DNA of 35,121 bases from the NCBI GenBank assembly GCA_007692585.1, contig REBU01000076.1, forward strand, positions 1 through 35,121, given 5' to 3'. The stretch is from Paracoccaceae bacterium (GTDB lineage: Bacteria > Pseudomonadota > Alphaproteobacteria > Rhodobacterales > Rhodobacteraceae). The notes under the pieces are model-generated. The model was given only the letters and a program-made list of their open reading frames with translations. It did no database searches and was not told the DNA's origin. Both the position numbers and the translations under genes were made by a program. Shown one piece after another: positions 6,008 through 15,674 of the stretch; the stretch's first letter is position 1, and each line of letters opens with the position of its first letter.

Positions 6008-8215
6008 TCAGCCGATGATGGCGTTCAGCGTGGCCGAGGGCCGCATCACGGCTGCGGTCTTGGCCGGGTCGCCGTGATAATAGCCGCCCAAGTCCACGGG
6101 CTTGCTCTGCGCGTCCAGCAATTCCTGCACGATGGCCGTTTCCCCGTCGGCCAATGCCTTGGCGATGGGGGCGAAATGCGCGGCGAGGTCCGCGTCATCG
6201 CTTTGCGCCGCCAGTGCTTCGGCCCAGTAGCGGGCGAACCAGTAATGGCTGTGGCGGTTGTCGGGCTGGCCTGCCTTGCGGCCCGGCGAGCGGTCATGGT
6301 CGAGCACGCCCTGCGTCGCCGCGTCAACCGCATCGCCCAAGACCCGCGCTTTGGCATGGCCCTTGGCATCGGCGAGGAAGCGGAAGCTTTCGCCCAATGC
6401 GCAGAATTCGCCCAAGCTGTCCCAGCGCAGATGGCCGGTCGCGACCAGATCCTGCACATGTTTCGGGGCCGAGCCGCCCGCGCCGGTTTCAAACAGCCCG
6501 CCGCCCTGCATCAGTTTGACGATGGACAGCATCTTGGCCGAGGTCGCCAGCTCCAGGATCGGAAACAGGTCGGTCAGGTAGTCGCGCAGCACGTTGCCGG
6601 TGATCGCGATGGTGTTCTCGCCCTTCGTGATCGTCTCAAGCGAGGCGCGGGTGGCGTCGCGCGGGGCCATGATCTCGAATTTATCGGCCACGCCTGCGGC
6701 TTCCAGGATCGGGGTGACATAAGCGATGAGTTGCGCATCATGGGCGCGATCCTTGTCGAGCCAGAAGATCGCGCGGAACCCTGTCGCGGCCTGCCGGTCG
6801 ATGGCAAGCTGAACCCAATCCTCGATGGGGGCCTTGCGTGCGGATGCCGAGCGCCAGATATCGCCGGCCTCAACCTTGTGTTCGTGGATCACGGTCCCGT
6901 CTTCGAGCATCATGCGCACAGTGCCCGCATGGGCGATTTCGAATGTGGTGGGATGGCTGCCGTATTCTTCGGCTTTCTGCGCCATCAGGCCGATATTCTG
7001 CACGGTCCCTGCGGTCGCCGGGTTGAGCGCGCCATTGGCTTTGAAGAATTTGATCGTCTCGTCATAGACGGGCGCGTAGGAATTGTCGGGGATGACACAA
7101 TTCGTGTCATGTTCCTGCCCGTCCGGTCCCCAGCCCTTGCCGCCAGCGCGGATCAGCGCGGGCATGGAGGCGTCGATGATCACATCTGACGGCACATGCA
7201 GGTTGGTGATGCCGCGGTCGGAATTGACCATATACATCGGCGGGCGGGTCGCGGTTGCGGCGTCAATCGCGGCCATGATCTCGGCATCATCCTTGACCTG
7301 CTCCAGCAGCGTGCCAAGGCCGGAATTGGGGTTCACGCCCAGCGCCTTGAGCTTGTCGCCATGGGCTTCAAACACAGGCTTGAGCCAGGCGCGGACGGCA
7401 TGGCCGAAGATGATCGGGTCCGAGACCTTCATCATCGTGGCTTTCATATGCAGTGAAAACAGCGTGCCCTTGTCCTTGGTGCGCGCGATTTCCGCGTCGA
7501 GGAAGCTGGCGAGCGCCTTGGCCGAGAGATAGGTGGCGTCGACCACGGTTCCGGCAGGGTAGCTGAGCCCGTCCTTGAGCACTGTTTCCGTGCCATCCGC
7601 GCCGGTCAGCACGATCTTGGCCTTGGCGGCGTCTTTCAGCGTGACAGATGTCTCATTCGAGAAGAAATCGCCACCCGACATGGACGAGACTTCGGTCTTG
7701 CTGTCGGCGGTCCATTTGCCCATCCGGTGGGGGTTAGCCTGGGCGAATTTCTTGACGGCGGTGGCCGCGCGCCGGTCGGAATTGCCTTCGCGTAGCACCG
7801 GGTTCACCGCCGAGCCCTTGATCGCGTCATAGCGGGCGCGGGCGGTTTTTTCGGCGTCTGTCGCAGGGGCTTCGGGGTAGTCGGGCAGCGCATAGCCCTG
7901 CGATTGCAATTCCTTGATCGCGGCCAGAAGCTGGGGGCCGGAGGCGGAAATATTGGGCAGTTTGATGACATTGGCCTCAGGGGTTTTTACCAATTCGCCC
8001 AAATCGGCAAGATCGTCGCTGATGCGCTGGTCCTCGGTCAGGTGTTCGGGGAAGGCCGAAATGATGCGGCCTGCAAGCGAGATGTCGCGCGTGCCGACGC
8101 TGACACCGGCAGCGCTGGCGAAGCTCTGGATGATCGGCAGGAGCGAGGCCGAGGCCAGTTCGGGCGCTTCGTCCACCTTGGTGTAGATGATGTCGGGAAT
8201 GGTTTTGTCAGTCAT
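6008..8215 (-). CDS. icd: Monomeric NADP-dependent isocitrate dehydrogenase
   Basis: This 735-residue cytoplasmic enzyme converts isocitrate to 2-oxoglutarate with NADP in the TCA cycle. Its length and sequence are those of the monomeric (~740 aa) class, unrelated in length to the ~420 aa dimeric type. Segments include [54 protein letters not shown] and [14 protein letters not shown]. The frame stays open upstream to 8425, but ATG 8215 with AAGGGGG ahead gives the family N-terminus ([18 protein letters not shown]). The upstream gap holds a GTATAC-centred palindrome that may be an operator. Confidence 0.96.
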   Translation of the reverse strand: MTDKTIPDIIYTKVDEAPELASASLLPIIQSFASAAGVSVGTRDISLAGRIISAFPEHLTEDQRISDDLADLGELVKTPEANVIKLPNISASGPQLLAAIKELQSQGYALPDYPEAPATDAEKTARARYDAIKGSAVNPVLREGNSDRRAATAVKKFAQANPHRMGKWTADSKTEVSSMSGGDFFSNETSVTLKDAAKAKIVLTGADGTETVLKDGLSYPAGTVVDATYLSAKALASFLDAEIARTKDKGTLFSLHMKATMMKVSDPIIFGHAVRAWLKPVFEAHGDKLKALGVNPNSGLGTLLEQVKDDAEIMAAIDAATATRPPMYMVNSDRGITNLHVPSDVIIDASMPALIRAGGKGWGPDGQEHDTNCVIPDNSYAPVYDETIKFFKANGALNPATAGTVQNIGLMAQKAEEYGSHPTTFEIAHAGTVRMMLEDGTVIHEHKVEAGDIWRSASARKAPIEDWVQLAIDRQAATGFRAIFWLDKDRAHDAQLIAYVTPILEAAGVADKFEIMAPRDATRASLETITKGENTIAITGNVLRDYLTDLFPILELATSAKMLSIVKLMQGGGLFETGAGGSAPKHVQDLVATGHLRWDSLGEFCALGESFRFLADAKGHAKARVLGDAVDAATQGVLDHDRSPGRKAGQPDNRHSHYWFARYWAEALAAQSDDADLAAHFAPIAKALADGETAIVQELLDAQSKPVDLGGYYHGDPAKTAAVMRPSATLNAIIG

Positions 8216-8635
8216 GGTACAAGCCCCCTTTTCGATGCTGGGCGCACCATAGGGGGATTCTGCGGCGGCGTAAACAGTGCACAATGGTATACAATGAAAA
8301 TTTCTGTCAGATCGTGTGGCAGTCCGGCAGCTATGCGGGACTTTTCTGCCGGTCGCGCCGTCCGCCCATACCCCTTCGCTGTTGCCGCGTGACCGACGTG
8401 ACGGACGGAAAGCCGCCTGTGACATCGCGCCAGGCCGGTAGCGGCTAGGCTAAAGCGGCCATTGGCCGAAACCACACGGTTCAAGCAGCAGGCCAAGGAC
8501 CAAAGAGATTGCGTTGCATCATCTCGGCTGACTGCGCGATATCAGATAGACCGCTCCCAGCGACCATGCCTCGCAAGATCAGACAAGACCCGGGGTGGCT
8601 GATCGGCGGGGTCTGGCTGTTGACGCAACCGACGC
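8216..8635. other. Non-coding gap between icd and arsJ
   Basis: The 420 bases hold the icd upstream region (right of 8215) and the end of the ars operon. Apart from the palindrome at 8284-8295 I see no gene, RNA or clear terminator. Open frames here do not resemble known proteins. Confidence 0.5.
8284..8295. promoter_or_regulatory. GTATAC-centred palindrome upstream of icd
   Basis: ATGGTATACAAT is a dyad matching in ten of twelve positions, about 70-80 bases upstream of the icd start. GTATAC-centred dyads of this kind are typical operators of FadR-subfamily GntR regulators. No GntR gene is adjacent, so the assignment is by motif shape only. Confidence 0.35.
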
Positions 8636-9889
8636 TCATACGGAATTGAGCCGCCTTGCGGCAAGCCAGCTTGCCAGCGCCATCAGCCCGGCGGTGGTGA
8701 GGCAGAGCGGCAGCCCACCGATCTGAAAACTGATCCCCGACAGCAATGTGCCGATCAGCCGCCCTGCTGCATTGGCCATGTAGTAAAAACCCACATCCCG
8801 GGTGATCCGCTCAGCGGCACCGAAGGCGAGGATCAGGTAGGAATGCACCGAGGAATTGATCGCGAAGACGAAGCCAAACAGCAAGAGCCCTGCGACCAGC
8901 GTGGCGCTCAGCCAGCCCGCGGGATCGCCTGCGACAAACGCCGCGAGCGCGAGCAGAAAAGGGATCGGCACCAGAAGCCCCGCCCAGAGGATCGCCTTGG
9001 CGACGGTTGCGGCCTCGGGCTGGCCCCTGGCTCTCAGAATGCGCGGGGCAAACGCCTGCACAGCCCCGTAACCGATGATCCAGAGCGCCAGAAACCCGCC
9101 GATAAGAAAGAACGCCTCACGCCGCCCCTCTGCCGTGCCGTCCGACAGCACGGCCTGGAAATAGACCGGGATGCCCACCACAAACCACACATCGCGCGCG
9201 CCGAACAGAAACATCCGCGCAAGGCTCAAACGGTTCACGCGCGGATCGGTCGAGCGCCAGCCCGCCCAAGTATCCGCGCCTTTCATTCGCCCCGGCAGCC
9301 CCGCAGGCAGGAACAGGACCACTGCGAGCAAGATCACCGCGAGCGCAGCCGCCATGCTCCAGACCGCCGTCTGAAACCCGGCCAGCGCCAAGAGCGCCGC
9401 GCCAAGGAAGAAGCCTAAGCCCTTGACCGCGTTCTTCGATCCGGTCAGCGCGGCAACCCAGCGGAACAGGCCCCCATTCTCGGACGGGGCCAGAACCTTG
9501 ACGGCAGATTTCGAGGACATCTTGGCCAGATCCTTGGCCACGCCAGACACCCCCTGCACCGCCATCACGAAGATCACCGATGCCGTGATGCCCCAGGCCG
9601 GGTCCATCTGCGCCAGAGCCGCCAGCGCCGCGATTTGCAGTGCCAGCCCCGCACGAAGCGTCGCTGCCAGCCCGAACCGTGCAGCGAGCCAGCCGGCGGC
9701 CAGATTGGTGACGATGCCCGCGATTTCATACAGCAGGAACAGATAGGCAAGCTGGATCGGCGTGAAGCCCAGCGAATTGAAATGCAGCAGCACGAGCATC
9801 CGCAGCGCACCATCCGACAGCATGAAAGCCCAATACGAGCCTGTCACGGCGATATAGGCGCGCAGGGGATTTGGGGCGGACAGGGTCAT
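8636..9889 (-). CDS. arsJ: Organoarsenical efflux MFS permease ArsJ
   Basis: This 417-residue major facilitator protein has about twelve hydrophobic segments. It resembles ArsJ, which exports 1-arseno-3-phosphoglycerate made by a partner glyceraldehyde-3-phosphate dehydrogenase from arsenate. Notable segments are LSDGALRMLVLLHFNSLGF near the N-terminus, GVAKDLAKMSSKSAVKVLAP (about 115-134) and TRDVGFYYMANAAGRLIGTL (about 366-385). The strongest support is context: it lies directly downstream of a GAPDH gene in an operon led by arsR and acr3. AAGGAGAG precedes the ATG. Confidence 0.92.
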   Translation of the reverse strand: MTLSAPNPLRAYIAVTGSYWAFMLSDGALRMLVLLHFNSLGFTPIQLAYLFLLYEIAGIVTNLAAGWLAARFGLAATLRAGLALQIAALAALAQMDPAWGITASVIFVMAVQGVSGVAKDLAKMSSKSAVKVLAPSENGGLFRWVAALTGSKNAVKGLGFFLGAALLALAGFQTAVWSMAAALAVILLAVVLFLPAGLPGRMKGADTWAGWRSTDPRVNRLSLARMFLFGARDVWFVVGIPVYFQAVLSDGTAEGRREAFFLIGGFLALWIIGYGAVQAFAPRILRARGQPEAATVAKAILWAGLLVPIPFLLALAAFVAGDPAGWLSATLVAGLLLFGFVFAINSSVHSYLILAFGAAERITRDVGFYYMANAAGRLIGTLLSGISFQIGGLPLCLTTAGLMALASWLAARRLNSV

Positions 9890-10001
9890 CGAAGTCTCTC
9901 CTTATGGAAAGCCCCGGGGGCGCTTGGCCCCGTCGCCATTGTGCTCGAACCAATGGCGCATAATGGCGACCCCAGAGGATATTTGTGCAAAGATGAAAAG
10001 G

Positions 10002-11012
10002 TCAGAGGCTTGTCGCCACCATTCGGGTGATATCGGACAGACGGCAAGCATAGCCCCATTCATTGTCATACCAGGCATAGACCTTCAGCTGCGTGCCATT
10101 GATCACCATGGTGGACGGGCCGTCGATGATGGCTGAGCGCGGGTCGTTGGTGTAGTCGGATGAGACCAGCGGGCGGTCCTCATAACCCAAGATGCCCTTG
10201 AGCGGGCCTTCGGCAGCGGCGCGGAACAGGGCGTTGACCTCCTCCGCCGTTGTCGCGCGCTCCAACTCGAACACGCAGTCGGTCAGCGAAGCATTCAGCA
10301 GCGGCACGCGCACGGCATGACCGTTCAGCCGCCCCTTGAGTTCGGGATAGATCAGGGTGATCGCTGTTGCGCTGCCGGTGGTGGTCGGGATCAAGTTGGT
10401 CAGGGCAGACCGTGCGCGGCGCATGTCCTTGGCGGGGCGATCGACGATGGTCTGGGTGTTGGTCACGTCATGGATCGTGGTGATTGATCCATGGCGGATG
10501 CCCAGCGCCTCGTGGATGACCTTGACCACGGGTGCGAGGCAGTTGGTGGTGCAGGACGCCGCCGTGATGATGGTCTGGCTGCCGTCATAGAGGTGGTGAT
10601 TGACGCCATAGACAAGGTTCAGCGCGCCGCTGTCCTTGACGGGGGCAGAAACGATGACCTTCTGAACTCCCGCCTTGAAGTAAGGCGCGATCTTCGCTGC
10701 CGTCTTGAACACGCCCGTGCAGTCGATCACCAGATCGACGCCCATCTCGGCCAGCGGCAGCGCTTCGATGGTGCGCTCTTGGGTCAGGCGGATGGGCGTT
10801 TCGTTCAGGACCAGAGCGTCCTCGGCGGCGGAAACGGGCGTGGTCCAACGGCCATGGACCGAGTCAAACTCCATCAGCAGCGCATGCTGCGCCACATCGC
10901 CGACCGGATCGTTCAGGAGCACGATCTCGCCCCCCGCGCCACTGTCGATCAGCTCGCGCAGAACAAGTTTTCCGATGCGGCCAAGGCCATTGAGGGCTAT
11001 GCGTAAGGTCAT
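10002..11012 (-). CDS. ArsJ-associated glyceraldehyde-3-phosphate dehydrogenase
   Basis: This 336-residue type I GAPDH has a Rossmann NAD-binding start ([15 protein letters not shown], residues 8-22), catalytic Cys154 in ASCTTNC and His181 in the [10 protein letters not shown] loop. In ars operons this isoform uses arsenate in place of phosphate and yields 1-arseno-3-phosphoglycerate, which ArsJ then exports. Its position between acr3 and arsJ supports that detoxification role over central glycolysis. ATG 11012 is preferred to a GTG at 11021 because AGGTGAG sits a few bases before the ATG. The gap to arsJ is 112 bases. Confidence 0.93.
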   Translation of the reverse strand: MTLRIALNGLGRIGKLVLRELIDSGAGGEIVLLNDPVGDVAQHALLMEFDSVHGRWTTPVSAAEDALVLNETPIRLTQERTIEALPLAEMGVDLVIDCTGVFKTAAKIAPYFKAGVQKVIVSAPVKDSGALNLVYGVNHHLYDGSQTIITAASCTTNCLAPVVKVIHEALGIRHGSITTIHDVTNTQTIVDRPAKDMRRARSALTNLIPTTTGSATAITLIYPELKGRLNGHAVRVPLLNASLTDCVFELERATTAEEVNALFRAAAEGPLKGILGYEDRPLVSSDYTNDPRSAIIDGPSTMVINGTQLKVYAWYDNEWGYACRLSDITRMVATSL

Positions 11013-11092
11013 GGGGCTCACCTATCGTTTTCGTTTTTCAGTGCGCGTCGCAGGCATATGGACGCAGCTTTGAAACGGATTGATGACACCTT

Positions 11093-12127
11093 TCAAACTG
11101 CAAAGCTCTGCCGTGTCCGATTGGCGAACCACACCAGCGACAGCATCACCGGCACCTCGACCAGCACGCCGACCACAGTGACCAGCGCCGCGACTGAGTT
11201 CAGGCCGAAAAGGCCGATGGCCACCGCCACTGCCAGTTCGAAATGGTTCGATGTCCCGATCAGCGCGCAGGGTGCCGCCACGTTATGCGGCACGCCCCAG
11301 CGCCACGCCGCCGCATAGGCCAGCGCGAAAATGCCGTAAGACTGAACCAGGATGGGGACCGCAATCATCGCGATCAGAGCCGGGCGATCCAGAATCACAT
11401 CACCCTGAAACCCGAAGAGCAGCGTCACCGTGCCCAGCAGTCCCAGCACCGAGAACGGCTTGAGCCGCGCCGTGAAGGTCGTGACCGCGCCCTCGGCCTG
11501 CGCCGCATCGCGCGCGCGGCGGCTGAGCAACAGACGTGTCAGCACCCCGGCCACCAGCGGCACCACCACGAACAGCACCACCGACAGAAGCAGCGTGTCC
11601 CAAGGCACAGTCAGTTCGGTCAGACCCAACAGAAGCGCCACAAGGGGCGCATAGAGCACCACCATCACCACATTGTTCAACGACACCTGGGCCAGCGTGT
11701 AGTTCGGATCGCCCTTCGTGAGCTGCGACCAGACGAACACCATCGCCGTGCAGGGGGCCGCCCCCAGCAGGATCAGCCCGGCGATATATTCACCTGCCGT
11801 GCCGGGGTCGATGAAGGGGGCGAACAGATATTCAAAGAAGATCACGCCCAGCACTGCCATGGTAAAGGGCTTGATGGCCCAGTTCACCGCCAGAGTGATG
11901 ATCAGCCCCTTGGGACGTTCATGCACCTGTGCGAGGGCGGCGAAATTTACCGCCACCATCATCGGGTAGATCATCACCCATATCAGCACTGCGATCACAA
12001 GGTTGATCTTTCCGATCTCCCACCCGGCAAGCGTGGCGAACAGATCGGGGAACAGCGCGCCGAGCGCCAGCCCGGCGAGGATGCTCAGCCCCACCCAGAT
12101 CGAGAGATACCGTTCGAATGTGGACAT
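11093..12127 (-). CDS. acr3: ACR3-family arsenite efflux transporter
   Basis: This 344-residue protein has ten predicted membrane helices and belongs to the ACR3 (BART superfamily) arsenite/H+ antiporters. The family's essential cysteine lies in [20 protein letters not shown] (Cys126), with [12 protein letters not shown] after it and [20 protein letters not shown] near the C-terminus. The frame runs open to 12271, but ATG 12127 gives the normal start and leaves 10 bases after arsR. It would export As(III) from the cytoplasm, complementing the ArsJ route for As(V). Confidence 0.95.
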   Translation of the reverse strand: MSTFERYLSIWVGLSILAGLALGALFPDLFATLAGWEIGKINLVIAVLIWVMIYPMMVAVNFAALAQVHERPKGLIITLAVNWAIKPFTMAVLGVIFFEYLFAPFIDPGTAGEYIAGLILLGAAPCTAMVFVWSQLTKGDPNYTLAQVSLNNVVMVVLYAPLVALLLGLTELTVPWDTLLLSVVLFVVVPLVAGVLTRLLLSRRARDAAQAEGAVTTFTARLKPFSVLGLLGTVTLLFGFQGDVILDRPALIAMIAVPILVQSYGIFALAYAAAWRWGVPHNVAAPCALIGTSNHFELAVAVAIGLFGLNSVAALVTVVGVLVEVPVMLSLVWFANRTRQSFAV

Positions 12128-12137
12128 GGGCGGTCTT

Positions 12138-12482
12138 TCATCTCTTGTCAGGGGTAACGCAGCAGGCAGGGTCGCTGGATGCGGCCTGAAGCGCGCCGAC
12201 CAACTCCGCCAGCGGTGCCAGCGCATGGGGGGCGAGCGCATAGCAGACACGCGGCGGGTCAATCTGCCCATCGATCACACCTGCCGCCTTCAGAATGCGC
12301 AGGTGTTCGGACACGGTCGATTGCGCCAGCCCCACCGCCTGCACGATATCACCGCCGATGCATCCGGGCGTGCGCGCGAGCAGCGCAAGGATTCTCAGCC
12401 GCGCAGGATGCGCCAGTGCCTTGGCGAGCACGGCCAGCCGTTCATCATCAGCTGTTTCCGCAAGACTTGAGTCGGAGAGCAT
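12138..12482 (-). CDS. arsR: ArsR-family arsenic-responsive repressor
   Basis: This 114-residue winged-helix repressor contains a helix-turn-helix at [20 protein letters not shown] (about 45-64) and heads the ars operon. The classical ELCVCDL metal site is absent. Cysteines are at 41, 80 and a terminal pair at 107-108, so As(III) may bind through the C-terminal Cys-Cys plus another cysteine, as in the Acidithiobacillus-type ArsR. A GTG at 12491 would add three residues and has AGG four bases ahead, so the start is not certain. A promoter-like pair and an overlapping palindrome lie just upstream. Confidence 0.93.
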   Translation of the reverse strand: MLSDSSLAETADDERLAVLAKALAHPARLRILALLARTPGCIGGDIVQAVGLAQSTVSEHLRILKAAGVIDGQIDPPRVCYALAPHALAPLAELVGALQAASSDPACCVTPDKR

Positions 12483-12513
12483 GGGAATCACTTCGCCTAT
12501 CGTCGGTAAACGA

Positions 12514-12553
12514 TTTATAAGGGTGTTTCAGAAGTTGCACAAGGGCTTGTGCA
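12514..12553 (-). promoter_or_regulatory. ars operon promoter with overlapping palindromic operator
   Basis: On the minus strand TTGTGC (12537-12542) and TATAAA (12514-12519) are 17 bases apart, 32 bases or less from the arsR start. The -35 region lies inside an 18-base dyad, TGCACAAG-GG-CTTGTGCA (12536-12553, perfect 8-bp arms). A palindrome over the -35 element is where an ArsR repressor would be expected to bind. Confidence 0.55.
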
Positions 12554-12865
12554 GCCTGTGTGTCAGCCTTCCCGATGGCCCGAACGTCCGTTAGGGGCGG
12601 ACGATCCCTGTTCCGCAATGAGCTGGTTGACTCGCGGTTCAGCTGCGGCTTTCAGGATGGTTTTGTGTTTCGGGCGGCCATTTTCATGTCTCAACCAGAG
12701 AGACCCATGGACAGTTGCGCTAGCAGCGGTCTGGCCTCTGTGTTTTGCGCAATGCTGCGCAGCCGGCAGACCTTGCGGACAAATTCACGCGACCCGGCCC
12801 GTCTGCGGCTTTGGGGCGCGCGTGCACATCCCTCGCCGTGGGGGGGGGGCGTCGCCGGGGAGAGG
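12554..12865. other. Gap without recognisable genes
   Basis: About 310 bases between the ars promoter region and the dehydrogenase remnant. It contains a run of ten G (12840-12849). Short open frames occur on both strands, but none looks like a known protein. It may hold further decayed sequence. Confidence 0.4.
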
Positions 12866-13132
12866 CTAGGGCATGGACGGGATCATCTGTTCCGGCGGGC
12901 GGTGGCCGTCGGCGAAGGTCTTGATGTTCAGGATCACCTTTTCGCCCATCTCGATAGGCCTTTCGCGCGTGGCCGAGCCCATATGCGGCAAGCGCACCAC
13001 ATTCGGCAGGTCGCGCAGCCGCGGGTTGATGTCATGGCCGCGCTCATAGACATCCAGCCCCGCGCCCGCGATCTCGCCTGCGCGCAGGCCCCGCCTCAGG
13101 GCGAGGATGTCGCGCTGCCTGAGAGCTTGCAA
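12866..13132 (-). pseudogene. C-terminal remnant of a D-2-hydroxyacid dehydrogenase
   Basis: From about residue 12 of this frame the sequence matches the C-terminal part of NAD-dependent D-isomer-specific 2-hydroxyacid dehydrogenases (glyoxylate/hydroxypyruvate reductase type): LRAGEIAGAGLDVYE, DINPRLRDLPNVVRLPHMGS with the catalytic His, and EKVILNIKTFADGHRPP. Intact members are about 310-330 residues. Here the N-terminal catalytic part and most of the Rossmann domain are missing, because only about 48 bases separate the frame from the leuB stop and they hold the leuB terminator. The first residues (LLQALRQRDILALRR) no longer match the family well. No ATG start is present, so this is a truncated relic. 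Confidence 0.8.
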
Positions 13133-13136
13133 CAGC

Positions 13137-13169
13137 GATCTGCCCGCATATGAGGGTTGCGGGCAGATC
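13137..13169 (-). terminator. Hairpin downstream of leuB
   Basis: A perfect 12-bp stem (GATCTGCCCGCA at 13137-13148 with TGCGGGCAGATC at 13158-13169) and a 9-base loop begin about 11 bases after the leuB stop codon. There is no T run behind it on the minus strand, so it may act as a Rho-dependent or 3'-end-protecting hairpin. Confidence 0.6.
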
Positions 13170-13179
13170 TGGTCACGGG

Positions 13180-14283
13180 TCAGAGGCTGGTGTCGAGCGC
13201 CGACAGGATCGCGTCGCCCATGCCGGAGGTCGAAACAGGCGTACCGCCTTCGGGGCCCATCAGATCGGCGGTGCGCACCCCATCGGCCAGCACGCGCTCG
13301 ATGGCGGCTTCCAGCCGCGTCGCCTCATCGCCCTGATCGAAGCTGTAGCGCAGCGCCATGGCAAAGCTGAGGATACAGGCGATGGGGTTGGCTTTGCCTT
13401 GGCCTGCAATATCGGGGGCGGAGCCGTGGACCGGCTCGTAGAGCGCTTTCGGGCGGCCGTTCTCCATCGGCGCGCCAAGGCTTGCCGAAGGCAGCATGCC
13501 GAGCGAGCCGGTCAGCATGGCGGCGAGATCGGACAAAAGGTCGCCGAACAGGTTGTCGGTCACGATCACGTCGAATTGCTTGGGCCAGCGGGTCAGTTGC
13601 ATCGCGCCGGCATCGGCATACATGTGGCTGAGCTCGACCTCAGGGTAGTCGCGGCCCACTTCGGTCACAACCTCGCGCCACAGGATGCCCGATTCCATCA
13701 CATTGGCCTTTTCCATCGAACACAGCTTCTTGTCGCGCTTCATCGCCAGCTCGAACGCCGAGCGTGCGACGCGGGCGATTTCCGATTCGGTGTAGCGCTG
13801 GGTGTTGATGCCGACGCGCTCATTGCCTTCGGTGAAGATGCCACGCGGCTCGCCGAAATAGACGCCGGATGTCAGTTCGCGCACGATCATGATGTCGAGC
13901 CCCGCGACCACATCCTTCTTGAGCGAGGAGAAATCCGAGAGCGCGTCGAAACATTGCGCCGGGCGCAGGTTGGAAAACAGATCCATTTCCTTGCGCAGCC
14001 TGAGCAGCCCGCGTTCGGGCTTCACGCTGAAATCGAGCGCGTCATATTGCGGGCCGCCCACAGCACCCAGAAGCACCGCATCAACCTCCTGCGCGCGCGC
14101 CATCGTGTCATCATGCAGCGGCGTGCCGTGCTTGTCATAGGCGCAGCCGCCGACCAGATCCTCGCTCACGTCGAAATTCAGGCCACGTTCGGCGCCGAAC
14201 CAATCGATGATGCGGCGCACTTCGGCCATGACTTCGGGGCCGATTCCGTCGCCGGGCAGGATGAGCAGGGAAGGGGTGGTCAT
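13180..14283 (-). CDS. leuB: 3-isopropylmalate dehydrogenase
   Basis: This 367-residue cytoplasmic enzyme oxidises and decarboxylates 3-isopropylmalate to 2-oxoisocaproate, the third step of leucine synthesis. Family segments include [17 protein letters not shown] (residues 8-24), [25 protein letters not shown] and the NAD/metal region [36 protein letters not shown] follows near the C-terminus. ATG 14283 is chosen over an open upstream extension because it gives the standard N-terminus. leuC and leuD are not adjacent in the window. Confidence 0.97.
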   Translation of the reverse strand: MTTPSLLILPGDGIGPEVMAEVRRIIDWFGAERGLNFDVSEDLVGGCAYDKHGTPLHDDTMARAQEVDAVLLGAVGGPQYDALDFSVKPERGLLRLRKEMDLFSNLRPAQCFDALSDFSSLKKDVVAGLDIMIVRELTSGVYFGEPRGIFTEGNERVGINTQRYTESEIARVARSAFELAMKRDKKLCSMEKANVMESGILWREVVTEVGRDYPEVELSHMYADAGAMQLTRWPKQFDVIVTDNLFGDLLSDLAAMLTGSLGMLPSASLGAPMENGRPKALYEPVHGSAPDIAGQGKANPIACILSFAMALRYSFDQGDEATRLEAAIERVLADGVRTADLMGPEGGTPVSTSGMGDAILSALDTSL

Positions 14284-14415
14284 GGTCTGTCCTCTCTCTT
14301 GGTTGCACCACTCGCTAGACCTTCGACAAATTTCCGTCAAGCCGAGCCGGAGTGGTTTGGTCTTCTTGCGCGATTGTGGTAAGCTTGCTGCCTGTCAAAT
14401 ACGGGAGGATTTGCC

Positions 14416-14598
14416 ATGACACGTCACCTGATCGATCACCCCAAAACCGCGCCAAGCGAGCGGCTGATGCGATTCTTGCGTCTGGAGCGCGCGGCCATGC
14501 CTGGGCAGCGGAGCAAGGCGCTGATGCTGCGCCTGCAGCACCGGAGCAGTGACCGGCTGAAGGCCTATACGCGGATCGCGCGCGGGGTGAGCGCATGA
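14416..14598 (+). CDS. Small basic protein of unknown function
   Basis: A 60-residue open frame starts at an ATG preceded by GGGAGG at good distance. The product is arginine-rich and without hydrophobic segments (RLMRFLRLERAAMPGQR in the middle, ending in YTRIARGVSA). I do not recognise it. It lies between the divergent leuB and the glycosyltransferase on the same strand, 63 bases before the latter. The ribosome binding site and absence of a better frame support a real gene, but conservation is untested. Confidence 0.5.
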   Translation: MTRHLIDHPKTAPSERLMRFLRLERAAMPGQRSKALMLRLQHRSSDRLKAYTRIARGVSA

Positions 14599-14661
14599 CG
14601 CTGTAACTTTCGGCGAAATCTGTTAAGACGCGCAGATCTTGGGTGTTTCAAGGGTGATCTG

Positions 14662-15624
14662 GTGTCTTTTGATGTCGTCGTTATCGGACGAAATGAGGGG
14701 CTGCGCCTGGGCGCGGCCCTGCGCGCGGCGAAGGGGCTGGCGCGGAGGGTGATCTATGTCGATAGCGGGTCGCGCGACGACAGCGTGACCCAGGCGCGGG
14801 CCTTGGGGATCACCGTCTGTGCGCTCGACCCTGTGCGCCCCTTCACGGCCGCGCGGGCGCGAAACGAAGGGTTTGCCGCGCTCGGGCCGGATCGGGCGGA
14901 ATTCGTTCATTTCGTCGATGGTGATTGCATCCTGCAGCCCGACTGGCCGGCGCAAGCGTTGGATTTCATGCGCGAACATCCACAGGCCGGGCTGGTCTTC
15001 GGGCGGCAATTCGAAGCGCGACCTGATGCATCGGTCTATAATTTCCTGACCGATTGGGAATGGGACAAGCCAGCGGGGCGGGATGCGCTCAGCGCGGGCT
15101 GCGTGCTGGTGCGCACCACCGCCATGGTCGAGCTTGGCGGCTATGACGAGGCGCTGATCGCCGGGGAAGACGACGATTTTTGCCTGCGGTTGCAAGCGGC
15201 GGGCTGGGAGACCTGGCGCATCGGCGGGGCGATGACCGAGCATGACGCGCGGCTGTTGAGTTTCGCGCCATGGTGGCGACGGATGCTGCGCGCGGGCTAC
15301 AGTTATGGCGCCCTCGGCCAGCGCCACGCCCAAAAGGGGCGTGCGCAGCGGGTGCGCGCGTTGGTCTGGGGCGGGGTTGTGCCGCTGTTGGGCCTGATCG
15401 GGCTGGTGTTCTGGCTGCCGCTGTTTTTGCTGATGGCTCTGGCAATTGCGCTTTCGCTGACACGCCAGACGCGGCGCTTCATGCGCATGGAACTTGATCC
15501 CGACCGCGCCTTTCGCGCCGCGAGCGTGCTGATGCTTGGCAAACATGCTGAATTGCAAGGGCTGGTCCGTTTCTGGCGGGATCAGCGCGCGGGTCGGGTC
15601 AGTGGCTTGATTGAATACAAGTAG
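14662..15624 (+). CDS. Family 2 glycosyltransferase, membrane anchored
   Basis: This 320-residue GT-A fold glycosyltransferase has an N-terminal nucleotide-sugar binding region (VVVIGRNEGLRLGAAL and YVDSGSRDDS), a DGD metal motif at 86-88 and the acidic GEDDD segment at 168-172 with the likely catalytic base. Two hydrophobic helices around 234-265 probably anchor it in the inner membrane. The start is a GTG at 14662 preceded by AAGGGTGA. Sugar donor and acceptor cannot be predicted. No polysaccharide cluster surrounds it, so its pathway is unknown. Confidence 0.88.
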   Translation: MSFDVVVIGRNEGLRLGAALRAAKGLARRVIYVDSGSRDDSVTQARALGITVCALDPVRPFTAARARNEGFAALGPDRAEFVHFVDGDCILQPDWPAQALDFMREHPQAGLVFGRQFEARPDASVYNFLTDWEWDKPAGRDALSAGCVLVRTTAMVELGGYDEALIAGEDDDFCLRLQAAGWETWRIGGAMTEHDARLLSFAPWWRRMLRAGYSYGALGQRHAQKGRAQRVRALVWGGVVPLLGLIGLVFWLPLFLLMALAIALSLTRQTRRFMRMELDPDRAFRAASVLMLGKHAELQGLVRFWRDQRAGRVSGLIEYK

Positions 15625-15674
15625 CCGTCTGACATGCCGTGGTGGTGCGATATGCAGATGGGGCCGGATGCGGG

